DNA of 64,000 nt from JAGHKQ01 sp041920565 (GTDB lineage: Bacteria; Bacillota; Bacilli; Bacillales; Bacillaceae_G). Below, one piece after another: positions 56,832-64,000 of the stretch. The translations under genes and the position numbers were made by a program. The first letter of the stretch is position 1. Each line of letters starts with the position of its first letter. The stretch covers positions 1-64,000 of the forward strand of contig JBHGXS010000043.1 of the NCBI GenBank assembly GCA_041920565.1, given 5' to 3'. The notes beneath the pieces were generated by a model. That model searched no databases. It was not told the DNA's origin and was given only the letters and a program-made list of their open reading frames with translations.

Positions 56832-57809
56832 TTACTGTTGCAGTTCCATTACTAAATGCGGTTTATAGTCTAAATGATGGTGGGCTTTAATGAAGCGCAC
56901 CGTTTTTGTTTTACAGCGCATGACGATGGAGTGAGTTTCTACTAAGTCACCGCCAAGGAATGTAACACCCTCAAGCAGTTCTCCTGAAGATACGCCTGTT
57001 GCAGCGAAAATGGCATCATCACCGGCCACCAAGTCTTCCAATTTCAACAATTGACGAGGATCCTCAAGACCCATGCGGCGGCAGCGTGCTTCTTCTGCTT
57101 CGTTTTGCGGAAGGAGACGTGCTTGCATTTCTCCGCCTAAACATTTTAATGCTGCAGCTGAAATCACGCCTTCCGGTGCGCCGCCTATACCGACAAACAA
57201 GTCTATGCCTGTAGTAGGAAGAGCTGTTGCGATGGAAGCGCCTACGTCACCGTCTGCAAATAATTTTACGCGTGCGCCTTTTGCACGAACACGATCGATT
57301 AAATCCTGATGACGGTCACGCTCCTGAATGATAACGGTTAAATCTCGAATGCGTTTGTTATTCGCTTCTGCAACGATTTCAATCGTTTTTTCAATCGGGT
57401 CGTCTAAGCTGATTTTGCCTGCCGCTTTTGGGCCAACCGCGATTTTTTGCATGTACATATCCGGTGCGTGAAGCAAGTTTCCTTTATCAGCAATGGCAAT
57501 TACGGACATGGCGTTTGCAAGGCCTTTTGCGACAATGTTTGTTCCTTCAAGCGGATCTACTGCAATGTCCACTTCAGGGCCGTTGCCTGTTCCCAGTTTT
57601 TCGCCTATATACAGCATGGGAGCTTCGTCAAGCTCTCCTTCTCCGATGACAACTGTTCCTGCCATGTTTACAGAGTCGAACATTTTGCGCATGGCCGTTG
57701 TTGCCGCACCGTCAGCTTCATTTTTTTTGCCGCGGCCCATCCACTGAGCGGACGCAAGCGCCGCAGCCTCGGTAACCCGGACGATTTCTAATGCCAGTTC
57801 ACGATCCAA
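56832..57809 (-). CDS. glpX: class II fructose-1,6-bisphosphatase
   Basis: A 325-residue metal-dependent phosphatase of the GlpX family, catalysing the gluconeogenic step from fructose-1,6-bisphosphate. Typical motifs are MGRGKKNEADGAATTAMRKM, VVIGEGELDEAPMLYIGE, VDIAVDPLEGTNIVAKGLAN, TTGIDLFVGIGGAPEGVISA. I choose the TTG start (LDRELALEIVRVTEAA), which matches the normal family start and has GGGGGAC upstream; a longer in-frame ATG start would add 20 non-conserved residues. Confidence 0.93.
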   Translation of the reverse strand: MDRELALEIVRVTEAAALASAQWMGRGKKNEADGAATTAMRKMFDSVNMAGTVVIGEGELDEAPMLYIGEKLGTGNGPEVDIAVDPLEGTNIVAKGLANAMSVIAIADKGNLLHAPDMYMQKIAVGPKAAGKISLDDPIEKTIEIVAEANNKRIRDLTVIIQERDRHQDLIDRVRAKGARVKLFADGDVGASIATALPTTGIDLFVGIGGAPEGVISAAALKCLGGEMQARLLPQNEAEEARCRRMGLEDPRQLLKLEDLVAGDDAIFAATGVSSGELLEGVTFLGGDLVETHSIVMRCKTKTVRFIKAHHHLDYKPHLVMELQQ

Positions 57810-57965
57810 AGTAAGTCCCCCAATTCTCAAAGCATACATGTATACTATAACAGAGATTGGATTAAACATAAATTTTTTCTAAATATCGATTTTTTTCAAT
57901 TAAACAAGTACAATAAACTTATAGATTTTGAAAGGGCTTTAATCACAGCCGAGGAGATGAGAGAG

Positions 57966-58415
57966 ATGTACTTTGTAGACCGCAAAAAGATTGAGCAGAC
58001 GCTGCAATGCTTAGAAGAAGCGGTGACAGCTTTTTTATCGAAAGACAACTACAGCGGCACACTTGAGTTATATGCCTTAGAACGAATGGCTCATGTCATG
58101 ATCGATTGCATGCTGGATGTCGGCAATGCGATGATTGACGGCTTTATCATGCGTGATCCAGGCAGCTACGAGGATATTATAGAGATTTTAATGGACGAGA
58201 AAGTCTTTGCAAAAGAAGAGGGCGAAAGCATAAAAGAAGTAGTTCGTTTGCGCAAAATGCTTGTGCAAGAGTATGTTACTGTTGAACACGGGCTTGTGTT
58301 CGATACAATAAAAGCACACATTGAAACCATTGGACTGTATCCTTCCCGCATCCGCCAATATTTAGAACAAGAGCTTGGTCCCGTGTCTGCATTTATGCCT
58401 ACAGACAAGCATTAG
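57966..58415 (+). CDS. yutE: DUF86/HepT-like protein YutE
   Basis: A 149-residue all-helical protein beginning MYFVDRKKIEQTLQCLEE. MIDCMLDVGNAMIDGFIM and IKEVVRLRKMLVQEYVTVEH belong to the DUF86/HepT family of HEPN-type proteins. In toxic HepT enzymes an R-x4-6-H motif precedes the E-Y; here the pattern reads RKMLVQEY with Gln in place of His, so RNase activity is unlikely. No MntA-type antitoxin is adjacent. The ATG after GAGGAGATGAGAG is used. Confidence 0.82.
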   Translation: MYFVDRKKIEQTLQCLEEAVTAFLSKDNYSGTLELYALERMAHVMIDCMLDVGNAMIDGFIMRDPGSYEDIIEILMDEKVFAKEEGESIKEVVRLRKMLVQEYVTVEHGLVFDTIKAHIETIGLYPSRIRQYLEQELGPVSAFMPTDKH

Positions 58416-58429
58416 AAGGGGGAATGGGG

Positions 58430-59059
58430 ATGGAAACCAAAGTACATTCCACGAAAGATCAGATTCTGCATTTGTTAAAGATAAAGGGACAAATGACTAT
58501 TACAGAATTGGCGAATGAGCTGAACGTAACGGAGATGGCGGTGCGCAGGCATATAAGCAAGCTGGAAAAAGAACTGCTTGTAGAAGCCACATTAGTGCGG
58601 CAAAGCATCGGCAGACCGATGTATGTATATCGGTTAAGCATAAGCGGGGAAGATTTGTTTCCGAAGCGATATAAGGAGTTTGCCGTATCTGCGCTTCAAT
58701 ATTTGCAACAAACGAAGCAAGAAGCTTTAATTGCCGAATTGTTTAAAAGCTATACAGAAACGATGAAGCAGCAATTAGAAAAAAGATTGCAAACAAAGGA
58801 AACGACAGCTGCAAAAATGATGGAGATTGCCAATGCGCAAAAACAATTTGGCTTTATGGCAGAGCTGCACACAGACGGAGACAACACATTTGAATTAAAG
58901 AAGTTTAACTGCCCGCTGCTTTGTGTCGCGAAGGAGTTTCCAAGTCTTTGTCAGTGCGAACTGCAAATGTATAAAGAGTTATTACAAACAGAAAAGGTCT
59001 CATTAGGATGCTCCATGAATGATGGAGAAACGGCGTGTATTTTTAAGATGGAAGCGTGA
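58430..59059 (+). CDS. SufR-like winged-helix regulator with Cys-rich C-terminus
   Basis: A 209-residue regulator. The N-terminal winged helix (ILHLLKIKGQMTITELANEL, VTEMAVRRHISKLEKE) is DeoR/ArsR-like. The C-terminus has NCPLLCVAKEFPSLCQCELQ and later LGCSMNDGETACIFKM, the Cys pattern of SufR-type Fe-S-sensing repressors. It may bind an Fe-S cluster and regulate Fe-S or iron genes; the suf operon is about 9 kb to the left. I start at the second ATG, 7 nt from AAGGGGG. It follows yutE by 14 bp. Confidence 0.75.
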   Translation: METKVHSTKDQILHLLKIKGQMTITELANELNVTEMAVRRHISKLEKELLVEATLVRQSIGRPMYVYRLSISGEDLFPKRYKEFAVSALQYLQQTKQEALIAELFKSYTETMKQQLEKRLQTKETTAAKMMEIANAQKQFGFMAELHTDGDNTFELKKFNCPLLCVAKEFPSLCQCELQMYKELLQTEKVSLGCSMNDGETACIFKMEA

Positions 59060-59090
59060 ATGACGTGCTGGAGAGCACGTCATTTTCGTT
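59057..59090 (+). terminator. rho-independent terminator
   Basis: AATGACGTGCT-N4-AGCACGTCATT stem with a T run after the SufR-like gene. Confidence 0.85.
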
Positions 59091-59197
59091 TGGTAAATGA
59101 ATACTGGAAGAGATGGATTGAAAATAAGATGTTCGCTGCTTTTTTATATCATGGCAAACAGCACCATTTCATATAGGGATTGGGGACGAGCATAATC

Positions 59198-59270
59198 AAT
59201 TGCACCGAATTTGAGATAATTGCACTAAAACGATGATGAATTGCACGAAATCAGAATGAGTTGAATGAAA
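59198..59270. repeat. degenerate array, about 20-bp period (AATTGCAC word, reverse orientation)
   Basis: AATTGCACCGAATTTGAGAT, AATTGCACTAAAACGATGAT, AATTGCACGAAATCAGAATG and a diverged fourth unit. This is the complement of the TTTGGTGCAATT word of the 27281 array. It precedes the stop of the leftward pgpA gene. Confidence 0.65.
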
Positions 59271-59306
59271 TGCTTTCCTTTATTAAAATGAAGTCGTTTT
59301 TATTCT

Positions 59307-59807
59307 TTATTCCGTATGCGCAGCACGATGAGCCAAACGACTTGAAGCAGCCGCTGCAATCGCACCGACAATGTCATCTAAAAAGGTGTGCACGAAGCCT
59401 GAAGACTTATCATTTAATTTTTTTAAAATACCGGGCTTCATCTTATCAATGTAACCAAAGTTTGTAAATCCGATGGAGCCGTATACGTTCACAATGGATA
59501 AGGCAATGACTTCATCGATGCCATATAACCCTTCATCCTTTTGGATAGTGCTCAACAGAGGTTCTTCCAATAATCCTTTTTCTGCGAGTTTATCAAGCTG
59601 TATGCCCGTTACAAGAGCGTTTTGCACTTCCCGTTTGGCAAGTACCCGTTCCACATTGTACTTGCATTCTTCCATTGATAAATTTGGATGGTATTTTTCT
59701 TGTAAAAAATATACAAGCTCAGCAATATCGTCAATTGTAACGCCACGTTCTTTCAACCATTGCAATGCTTTCTCCTGCAGTTGATTTCCTCTGTTTTTTT
59801 GCGTCAT
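59307..59807 (-). CDS. yutG: phosphatidylglycerophosphatase A-family protein YutG
   Basis: A 166-residue protein with the PgpA-like helical core: GIDEVIALSIVNVYGSIGFT, NFGYIDKMKPGILKKLND, HTFLDDIVGAIAAAASSRLA. The Asp residues in GIDEVIA and FLDDIVGA likely bind metal. PgpA enzymes dephosphorylate phosphatidylglycerophosphate; Bacillus YutG-type proteins are soluble-looking relatives with an N-terminal extension, so the exact substrate is not certain. The ATG has a GGTGAT site. Confidence 0.82.
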   Translation of the reverse strand: MTQKNRGNQLQEKALQWLKERGVTIDDIAELVYFLQEKYHPNLSMEECKYNVERVLAKREVQNALVTGIQLDKLAEKGLLEEPLLSTIQKDEGLYGIDEVIALSIVNVYGSIGFTNFGYIDKMKPGILKKLNDKSSGFVHTFLDDIVGAIAAAASSRLAHRAAHTE

Positions 59808-59914
59808 AGTATCACCTGTTTTTCTTTTTAGTATTGTATACGTGAAAAATGAAAATTATGTGAGCATTTTGGACTCTCTAAAACTGTTATAATTGAATCC
59901 AAACTCATATATAT

Positions 59915-59990
59915 AAAGTGAAGCGCCTATGAGCAGGAGCTTCACCCCTGTTGGCGGTTAATGGAACCAAATGGTTCTCATTGATGTTTA
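59915..59990 (+). repeat. dispersed hairpin repeat (AGTGAA family), copy D
   Basis: AGTGAAGCGCCTATGAGCAGGAGCTTCAC...GGCGGTTAATGGAACCAAATGG aligns loosely with 34770-34855 and 25965-26045. GTGAAGC / GCTTCAC forms its first stem. It lies upstream of yutH. Confidence 0.45.
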
Positions 59991-60027
59991 AAACAGAATA
60001 GAATATAAACTTAGGTGGCGAGTGTTT

Positions 60028-61032
60028 ATGATTCAAGACCTGTTTGAACAGTATCAAATTCAAGTCAGTGAATTATCCGCTCTAGGTCATTATAAAAGCT
60101 TTTGGTTAAGAAATAAAATATATGTGCTTGTGCCAGTGGGATCTCTTCAGGAAGAAGAGCTGGTGGAGATGAAACGGTTAGGCGATTATATGATTGAACA
60201 AGGGGATTTGTCGGTCGCATCATTTGTACCGAACGTACAAGGATATTATGTAAGCAAAATCCAAAATGTAAACCATGTGCTGCTGCGGGCCATGCGTCAA
60301 GCGGAACGGCAAGAAGTGAATGAAGGGAAAGAGCTTGCGATTTTTCACAGAAAGGGAAAGATGTATCCCGCAGAGATTACGAGCATTAATCGAATCGGCG
60401 AATGGAAATCGCTTTGGGAGAAGCGTCTGGATCAGCTGGAGCGCTTTTGGAATGGGAAAGTTGTCAACCATCCTGCCAATGTGTTTGAGAAGCTGTTTGT
60501 TGATTCCTTTCCTTACTTTTTAGGATTGTCAGAAAATGCTATTCAATATGTTGTGGATACAGAGCTGGATGATGAAGCGAAGGTAACGGATGCCGCGACT
60601 ATTTGTCAGCACCGTTTTACGCCCGACACATGGCGCAACTTGCGGAAGATTAAGCTGCCGACGGACTGGGTTTATGATCATCCGAGCCGGGATTTGGCTG
60701 AATGGATACGACATGCATACTTGACGAAGCTTCCTGATGCAGAAGAAAAAACGCTGAGATTTTTGTATGAATACGAAAAAGAAAATCCATTATCTTCATT
60801 CGGCTGGCGGTTATTGTATGCACGCCTAATGTTTCCGCTTCATTACTTTGAGACGATAGAGGGCTATTACTTAAGCGGCTCGGAGGAGCAGAGAGAAGCA
60901 TATCAAGACCGGTTGGAGTCCATCATTGATGATGCGAAGGAGTTTGAACGGTTTCTTGGGAATTTTTATAAAATGATTAAGCTGCCCACCGAAAAGCTCG
61001 GCATTCGGGAAATTGACTGGCTGCAAAGATAA
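60028..61032 (+). CDS. yutH: spore coat-associated protein YutH (CotS family)
   Basis: A 334-residue protein of the CotS/YutH family, derived from a kinase-like fold that has lost catalytic motifs. ALGHYKSFWLRNKIYVLVPV resembles the nucleotide-binding strand pair; the C-terminal block includes WVYDHPSRDLAEWIRHAYL where active kinases have HxD. Such proteins attach to the spore coat. The ATG (MIQDLFEQ) after AGGTGGCG is chosen over a GTG 6 bp upstream. Confidence 0.85.
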   Translation: MIQDLFEQYQIQVSELSALGHYKSFWLRNKIYVLVPVGSLQEEELVEMKRLGDYMIEQGDLSVASFVPNVQGYYVSKIQNVNHVLLRAMRQAERQEVNEGKELAIFHRKGKMYPAEITSINRIGEWKSLWEKRLDQLERFWNGKVVNHPANVFEKLFVDSFPYFLGLSENAIQYVVDTELDDEAKVTDAATICQHRFTPDTWRNLRKIKLPTDWVYDHPSRDLAEWIRHAYLTKLPDAEEKTLRFLYEYEKENPLSSFGWRLLYARLMFPLHYFETIEGYYLSGSEEQREAYQDRLESIIDDAKEFERFLGNFYKMIKLPTEKLGIREIDWLQR

Positions 61033-61060
61033 AAGGAGACCGGACAATGGTCTCCTTTTC
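61031..61060. terminator. bidirectional terminator
   Basis: AAAAGGAGACC-N6-GGTCTCCTTTT perfect stem between the convergent yutH and yutI genes. Confidence 0.9.
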
Positions 61061-61063
61061 AAA

Positions 61064-61294
61064 TTAGAATACTTGCTCTACTTCAACAACACCAGGAACT
61101 TCTTCAAGAAGAGCGCGTTCAATACCCGCTTTTAATGTGATTGTAGAACTTGGGCATGTGCCGCAAGCACCCATCAAGCGCAATTTTACGATGCCGTCTT
61201 CGATATCTACTAACTCCACGTCTCCTCCGTCACGAAGAAGGAATGGGCGTAATTTATCTAATACTTCTTGTACTTGTTCTTTCATGTTATCCAT
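61064..61294 (-). CDS. yutI: NifU C-terminal-domain Fe-S carrier YutI
   Basis: A 76-residue protein that is a single NifU C-terminal (Nfu) domain: VLDKLRPFLLRDGGDVELVD, then LMGACGTCPSSTITLKAGIE. Cys44 and Cys47 form the CxxC that binds a [4Fe-4S] cluster at the dimer interface. It carries clusters made by the suf system to targets such as lipoyl synthase or aconitase. The AAAGGAGTC site supports the ATG. Confidence 0.93.
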   Translation of the reverse strand: MDNMKEQVQEVLDKLRPFLLRDGGDVELVDIEDGIVKLRLMGACGTCPSSTITLKAGIERALLEEVPGVVEVEQVF

Positions 61295-61484
61295 ATTGAT
61301 CGACTCCTTTCCTAATTTTTATTATAATCAGTTCATAGGGAAAAATCTATTGCGGAGCTTTCATTCGTTTGTCCGAATATGGGACATCTTTTTTGTAGTA
61401 ATGTATGCTGATGTTGAGATAACGGTGAAGCACTACGCTTGTAGTTTTTTATATAAACATATACTTCATGCAGGGGGATATAGA

Positions 61485-61787
61485 ATGGTTAAAATTAGCG
61501 TTTATGGAGCAGAAGTGATTTGTGCAAGCTGTGTAGGAATGCCGTCATCAATTGAAACGTACGAGTGGCTGAAGGCCGCAATCGATCGCAAATACCCGAA
61601 TCATTCGTTTCAGTTTGAATACGTGGATATTTTTCAAACACATGAGGACGAGGAAAAACAAGCGTTTTCCCAGCGTGTAATAGAGGAAGATTTGTTTTAT
61701 CCGGTTGTGCTTGTAAACGAAACAATCGTAGGGGAAGGCAATCCGCGCTTAAAAGACGTATATGAAGAGCTGGAGAAGTATATGTGA
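61485..61787 (+). CDS. yuzD: thioredoxin-like protein YuzD
   Basis: A 100-residue small thioredoxin-fold protein with ISVYGAEVICASCVGMPSSI at the N-terminus; Cys13-Ala-Ser-Cys16 can act as redox or metal site. FFYPVVLVNE-like segment (DLFYPVVLVNETIVGEGNPR) carries the cis-Pro. YuzD (DUF1462) is usually next to yutI and yutJ, suggesting a link to Fe-S or redox metabolism. The ATG after AGGGGGATATAG is the only likely start. Confidence 0.87.
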   Translation: MVKISVYGAEVICASCVGMPSSIETYEWLKAAIDRKYPNHSFQFEYVDIFQTHEDEEKQAFSQRVIEEDLFYPVVLVNETIVGEGNPRLKDVYEELEKYM

Positions 61788-61818
61788 AAAAAACTCTGTC
61801 TGCGGACAGAGTTTTTTA
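61788..61818 (+). terminator. terminator of yuzD
   Basis: AAACTCTGTC-N2-CG-GACAGAGTTTTTT hairpin directly after the stop. Confidence 0.88.
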
Positions 61819-62120
61819 TTTAAGCTGTTGTCTTTCGTTGAAAAAGGCTTTATAGCCGAGCTGCACCAACAATATAACGGTAAGAGAGACGCTGCCGGCA
61901 ATCCCAAGCGTCATCGCAATTTGATAGCGGATAGCGACAAGAGGAGAAATGCCAGATAAAATTTGTCCCCGGTAAGACGACGATTCCCATGCCGGCCATG
62001 GAGCTGATGGTCGGTAAAATTGCAGAGTCAAATGCTTTTTTGACAACGCCCTCTGCCGGGGATTTTTAAGTGTTCGATTTGCAAGATATCTTTATACGTT
62101 ACGTTTTGCAATTCAAACAG
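61816..62120 (-). pseudogene. fetA-fetB (YbbL-YbbM-like) ABC transporter remnant, internal deletion
   Basis: Leftward, GGAGGGGG and a CTG codon open LFELQNVTYKDILQIEHLKI, the start of a FetA/YbbL-type ATPase that stops making sense after about 25 codons. It is joined to KKAFDSAILPTISSMAGMGI and, after a small frameshift, GQILSGISPLVAIRYQIAMT, followed by LLVQLGYKAFFNERQQLK, the C-terminus of a FetB/UPF0014 permease. Almost all of the ATPase and most of the permease are deleted. Intact pairs export iron or confer metal-linked stress resistance. Confidence 0.75.
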
Positions 62121-62195
62121 GTTTATTCCCCCTCCTTTTTATAGTATCAATATATTATGTCGGCATAATAAAAAGAACGTTACAAAACGATGAAA

Positions 62196-62221
62196 AAAAG
62201 GAGTGAACTGCGTCACTCCTG
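62196..62221 (-). terminator. terminator of the NADH dehydrogenase gene
   Basis: GGAGTGA-N5-TCACTCC stem with a T run on the minus strand. Confidence 0.88.
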
Positions 62222-62222
62222 C

Positions 62223-63287
62223 TTACCCATTATGGAATTTGTACATCCAGAGGATACCGGATTTTAAGAGGCGAGGCACACGTCCCATCAATGCCTGATT
62301 TGCCAATAAACCGAATCCGTGTTTTCTACCAAGGGAACCGAGTACGCCTTTTAATTTAATTACAGGCATTTCTTCCGGAAGCGCTTCCCCGTTCCAGCGT
62401 TTTGTTAAAACCGTCACGATTTGTTCCGCTTGCCCTTCAGCCAGCTGGGCAGACGGAGCGTGCGGAAGGCTTGCGCAGTCTCCCAATACATATACATGCT
62501 CGTAGCCCGGAATATTATGATACTTTGTAAGAACCACGCGGCCGCTGTTGTCTTTTTCTACATTCAGTTTTTGTACCACGCTGTTTGCTTGAATCCCAGC
62601 CGTCCATACGATAGCATCGCAATTGATCGGCTCATGGTGATTGTACAATTTGTTCTTTTCCACTTTTGTAATGTTGGAATTTCGAACGATGATGACATCG
62701 TGCTCGATAAACCATGTCTCTACATACTCGCTTAAGCGTTCCGGGAACATAGATAAAATGCGGCTTCCTCTGTCAAACAGAAGAATGTTCAAATCCGGCC
62801 TGCTTTCGCGCAATTCACTGGCCACCTCAACACCGCTTAATCCAGCGCCGACGATGCCGACTGTGGCATTTGGTCCTAATCCGTTTAATTGTTGATACGT
62901 TTGCCTTGATTTTTCAATTGATTGTACGCTGCATGTAAATTCTTTTGCACCTGGTACGTTGTGATACTTGTCTTCGCAGCCCAAGCCGATGATAAGGTCA
63001 TCATATCGTACAGTTTCGCCGCTTTCTAGATGCACTACATTGTTATCGATGTCTATGTTTTCAACAATGCCATATTGGAAATGAAGACGATCATGCTTTG
63101 GAAAAGGCATACGAATGTGTGTTTCGGAAATCGTTCCCGCAACTAATGCATAATATTCAGTCTTAAAGCAATGATACGGCACCTTATCAACGAGAGTTAT
63201 AGTTGTATCTTCGCGAAGATTCGGAAGAAGACGCTGTAAGACTCTCATGCCGCCGTACCCGCCGCCAAGGATTACGAGGTGTTTCAT
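62223..63287 (-). CDS. yutJ: type II NADH dehydrogenase-family flavoprotein YutJ
   Basis: A 354-residue FAD/NAD oxidoreductase. FAD site MKHLVILGGGYGGMRVLQRL at the N-terminus, NADH site ATVGIVGAGLSGVEVASELR in the middle, and VYVLGDCASLPHAPSAQLAE contacting FAD near the C-terminus. It would pass electrons from NADH to quinone at the membrane without proton pumping. The ATG (MKHLV) with AAGGGGA is chosen over one 33 bp upstream. B. subtilis YutJ is the closest match in context. Confidence 0.92.
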   Translation of the reverse strand: MKHLVILGGGYGGMRVLQRLLPNLREDTTITLVDKVPYHCFKTEYYALVAGTISETHIRMPFPKHDRLHFQYGIVENIDIDNNVVHLESGETVRYDDLIIGLGCEDKYHNVPGAKEFTCSVQSIEKSRQTYQQLNGLGPNATVGIVGAGLSGVEVASELRESRPDLNILLFDRGSRILSMFPERLSEYVETWFIEHDVIIVRNSNITKVEKNKLYNHHEPINCDAIVWTAGIQANSVVQKLNVEKDNSGRVVLTKYHNIPGYEHVYVLGDCASLPHAPSAQLAEGQAEQIVTVLTKRWNGEALPEEMPVIKLKGVLGSLGRKHGFGLLANQALMGRVPRLLKSGILWMYKFHNG

Positions 63288-63507
63288 GCTGGATTCCCCT
63301 TTGCTTCTAAAATTGACCAAAGAAATTTTAAAATTATATCTAAAAAAAATTTTTCGACTTTACCAATCAAATTATATCGAATTTGTGAACAAATAACAAT
63401 GAATATCTAAACTTGTTTATATGCAATATGTAGGAAAAGAAACGTTGAATTTATTGACGTTTTACGTCAAAAAGATTACAGTAAACACAGTAGAGGGGTG
63501 AGAAAAC

Positions 63508-63747
63508 GTGATTAAGCCGATTGTCGAATTTTGCGTAAGCAACTTAGCAAACGGGTCCCAAAAAGCAAAAGAAATTTTGGAAAAAGACCCGGATTTGGAT
63601 ATTATAGAATACGGCTGTTTGGGGTATTGCGGAATTTGTTATGAAAGCATGTTTGCCCTTGTGAACGGAGAAGTAGTAACCGGTGAAACACCGGAGGAAC
63701 TTGTAAAAAATATCTATGACTATTTGGAAGAAAATCCAATGTTTTAA
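63508..63747 (+). CDS. yuzB: UPF0349 protein YuzB
   Basis: A 79-residue protein: IKPIVEFCVSNLANGSQKAK, then IIEYGCLGYCGICYESMFAL and VTGETPEELVKNIYDYLEE. The Cys cluster C-L-G-Y-C-G-I-C is the signature of the YuzB/DUF1450 family and suggests a thioredoxin-like [2Fe-2S] or metal site, as in ferredoxin-like small proteins. The GTG start follows GAGGGGTGAG. Function is not established. Confidence 0.9.
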   Translation: MIKPIVEFCVSNLANGSQKAKEILEKDPDLDIIEYGCLGYCGICYESMFALVNGEVVTGETPEELVKNIYDYLEENPMF

Positions 63748-63751
63748 TATA

Positions 63752-63778
63752 GAGCTGCCTGAGGGCAGCTTTTTTGTT
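63752..63778 (+). terminator. terminator of yuzB
   Basis: GAGCTGCC-N4-GGCAGCTTTTTTG hairpin. Confidence 0.85.
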
Positions 63779-63894
63779 GGTTATATTTTGGACCTGTATA
63801 GAATGCTGTCTGTTTTTAAGAATAAAACATTTCGTTCATCTTCATACTTAATAAGGGAGTTCGCTCCATAATTAATGACTGAAGGAGAGAGACT

Positions 63895-64000
63895 ATGAAA
63901 GCAGCTGTAGTTAAGCAATTTAAAGAAAAACTGGAGATACAAGATGTGCCAAAACCAAAACCGGGACCAAAAGAAATACTGGTCCATATCCAAGCATGCG
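63895..64000 (+). CDS. zinc-type alcohol dehydrogenase, N-terminal part (cut by the right edge)
   Basis: Thirty-five codons are visible: MKAAVVKQFKEKLEIQDVPK, then PKPGPKEILVHIQAC. This is the standard opening of medium-chain, zinc-dependent alcohol dehydrogenases (AdhT/AdhP type); the final Cys would be the catalytic zinc ligand. GAAGGAGAGA precedes the ATG. The rest lies outside the window. Confidence 0.82.
   Translation, partial: MKAAVVKQFKEKLEIQDVPKPKPGPKEILVHIQAC

Noticed and set aside
57966..58415. HepT toxin-antitoxin system
   Set aside because: No MntA-like nucleotidyltransferase gene is adjacent and the catalytic His is replaced.

Overview
The window reads as a Bacillus sensu lato chromosome (Bacillaceae, endospore former). 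Its backbone follows the B. subtilis yus/yun/yut order: yusU, proline dehydrogenase, yuzL, fadNAE, yusI, gcvH, yusF, yusE, a yusD-like gene, metNPQ, sufCDSUB, yunD, yunC, yunB, lytH, lipA, yutC, yutD, glpX, yutE, pgpA, yutH, yutI, yuzD, yutJ, yuzB and the start of an alcohol dehydrogenase. Strong Shine-Dalgarno sites, frequent GTG/TTG starts, sporulation genes (ytvI-like, yunB, lytH, yutC, yutH) and PerR, FadR and S-box signals agree. The sigma-54/GabR-type gab cluster is typical of the Bacillus cereus group and relatives, but the species cannot be fixed from the sequence alone.

Bases 1-5500 form an AT-rich accessory block. A small amphipathic peptide gene, cut by the left edge, is divergent from a TM2-like protein, a DUF95/SpoIIM-type membrane protein, a tubby-like protein, a free-standing LytTR regulator, a two-gene ABC transporter, a 27-residue membrane peptide and a PlcR/NprR-like regulator. 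This composition resembles bacteriocin (especially circular bacteriocin) production and immunity loci. Bases 5500-18700 hold stress and transport genes: a probable quinone-sensing HxlR/dioxygenase/DoxX module, a TetR-controlled ABC transporter with twin operators, katA with PerR- and Fur-like boxes, a YtvI-like permease, an MFS exporter, a VOC protein, and an aminoglycoside-phosphotransferase-like kinase followed by a dead GNAT acetyltransferase.

Bases 18700-27150 contain the gab cluster (gabT, gabR, gabD, gabP; perfect -24/-12 promoter). It lies between an intact yusU and a decayed second yusU copy. Two near-identical palindromes in opposite orientation bracket the larger segment including proline dehydrogenase. 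Bases 27400-37100 hold yuzL, the FadR-controlled fadNAE beta-oxidation operon, yusI, gcvH, yusF, yusE and small genes. Bases 37100-41250 are a second accessory stretch: an RpiR regulator with a GH4 6-phospho-glycosidase and no PTS, then an AT-rich pair encoding a secreted beta-rich protein and a frameshifted lipoprotein.

Bases 41400-49840 are core metabolism: an S-box riboswitch with metNPQ for methionine uptake, and the SUF Fe-S assembly operon. The Fe-S theme continues with LipA, the NifU-like YutI and a SufR-like regulator farther right. Bases 50380-64000 hold the yun/yut genes, a fetA-fetB deletion remnant, type-II NADH dehydrogenase and yuzB. Intergenic regions carry several families of dispersed repeats: degenerate arrays of about 20-bp period, hairpin elements of 80-230 nt, and palindromes. 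No rRNA, tRNA, CRISPR array, integrase or complete insertion sequence was seen.
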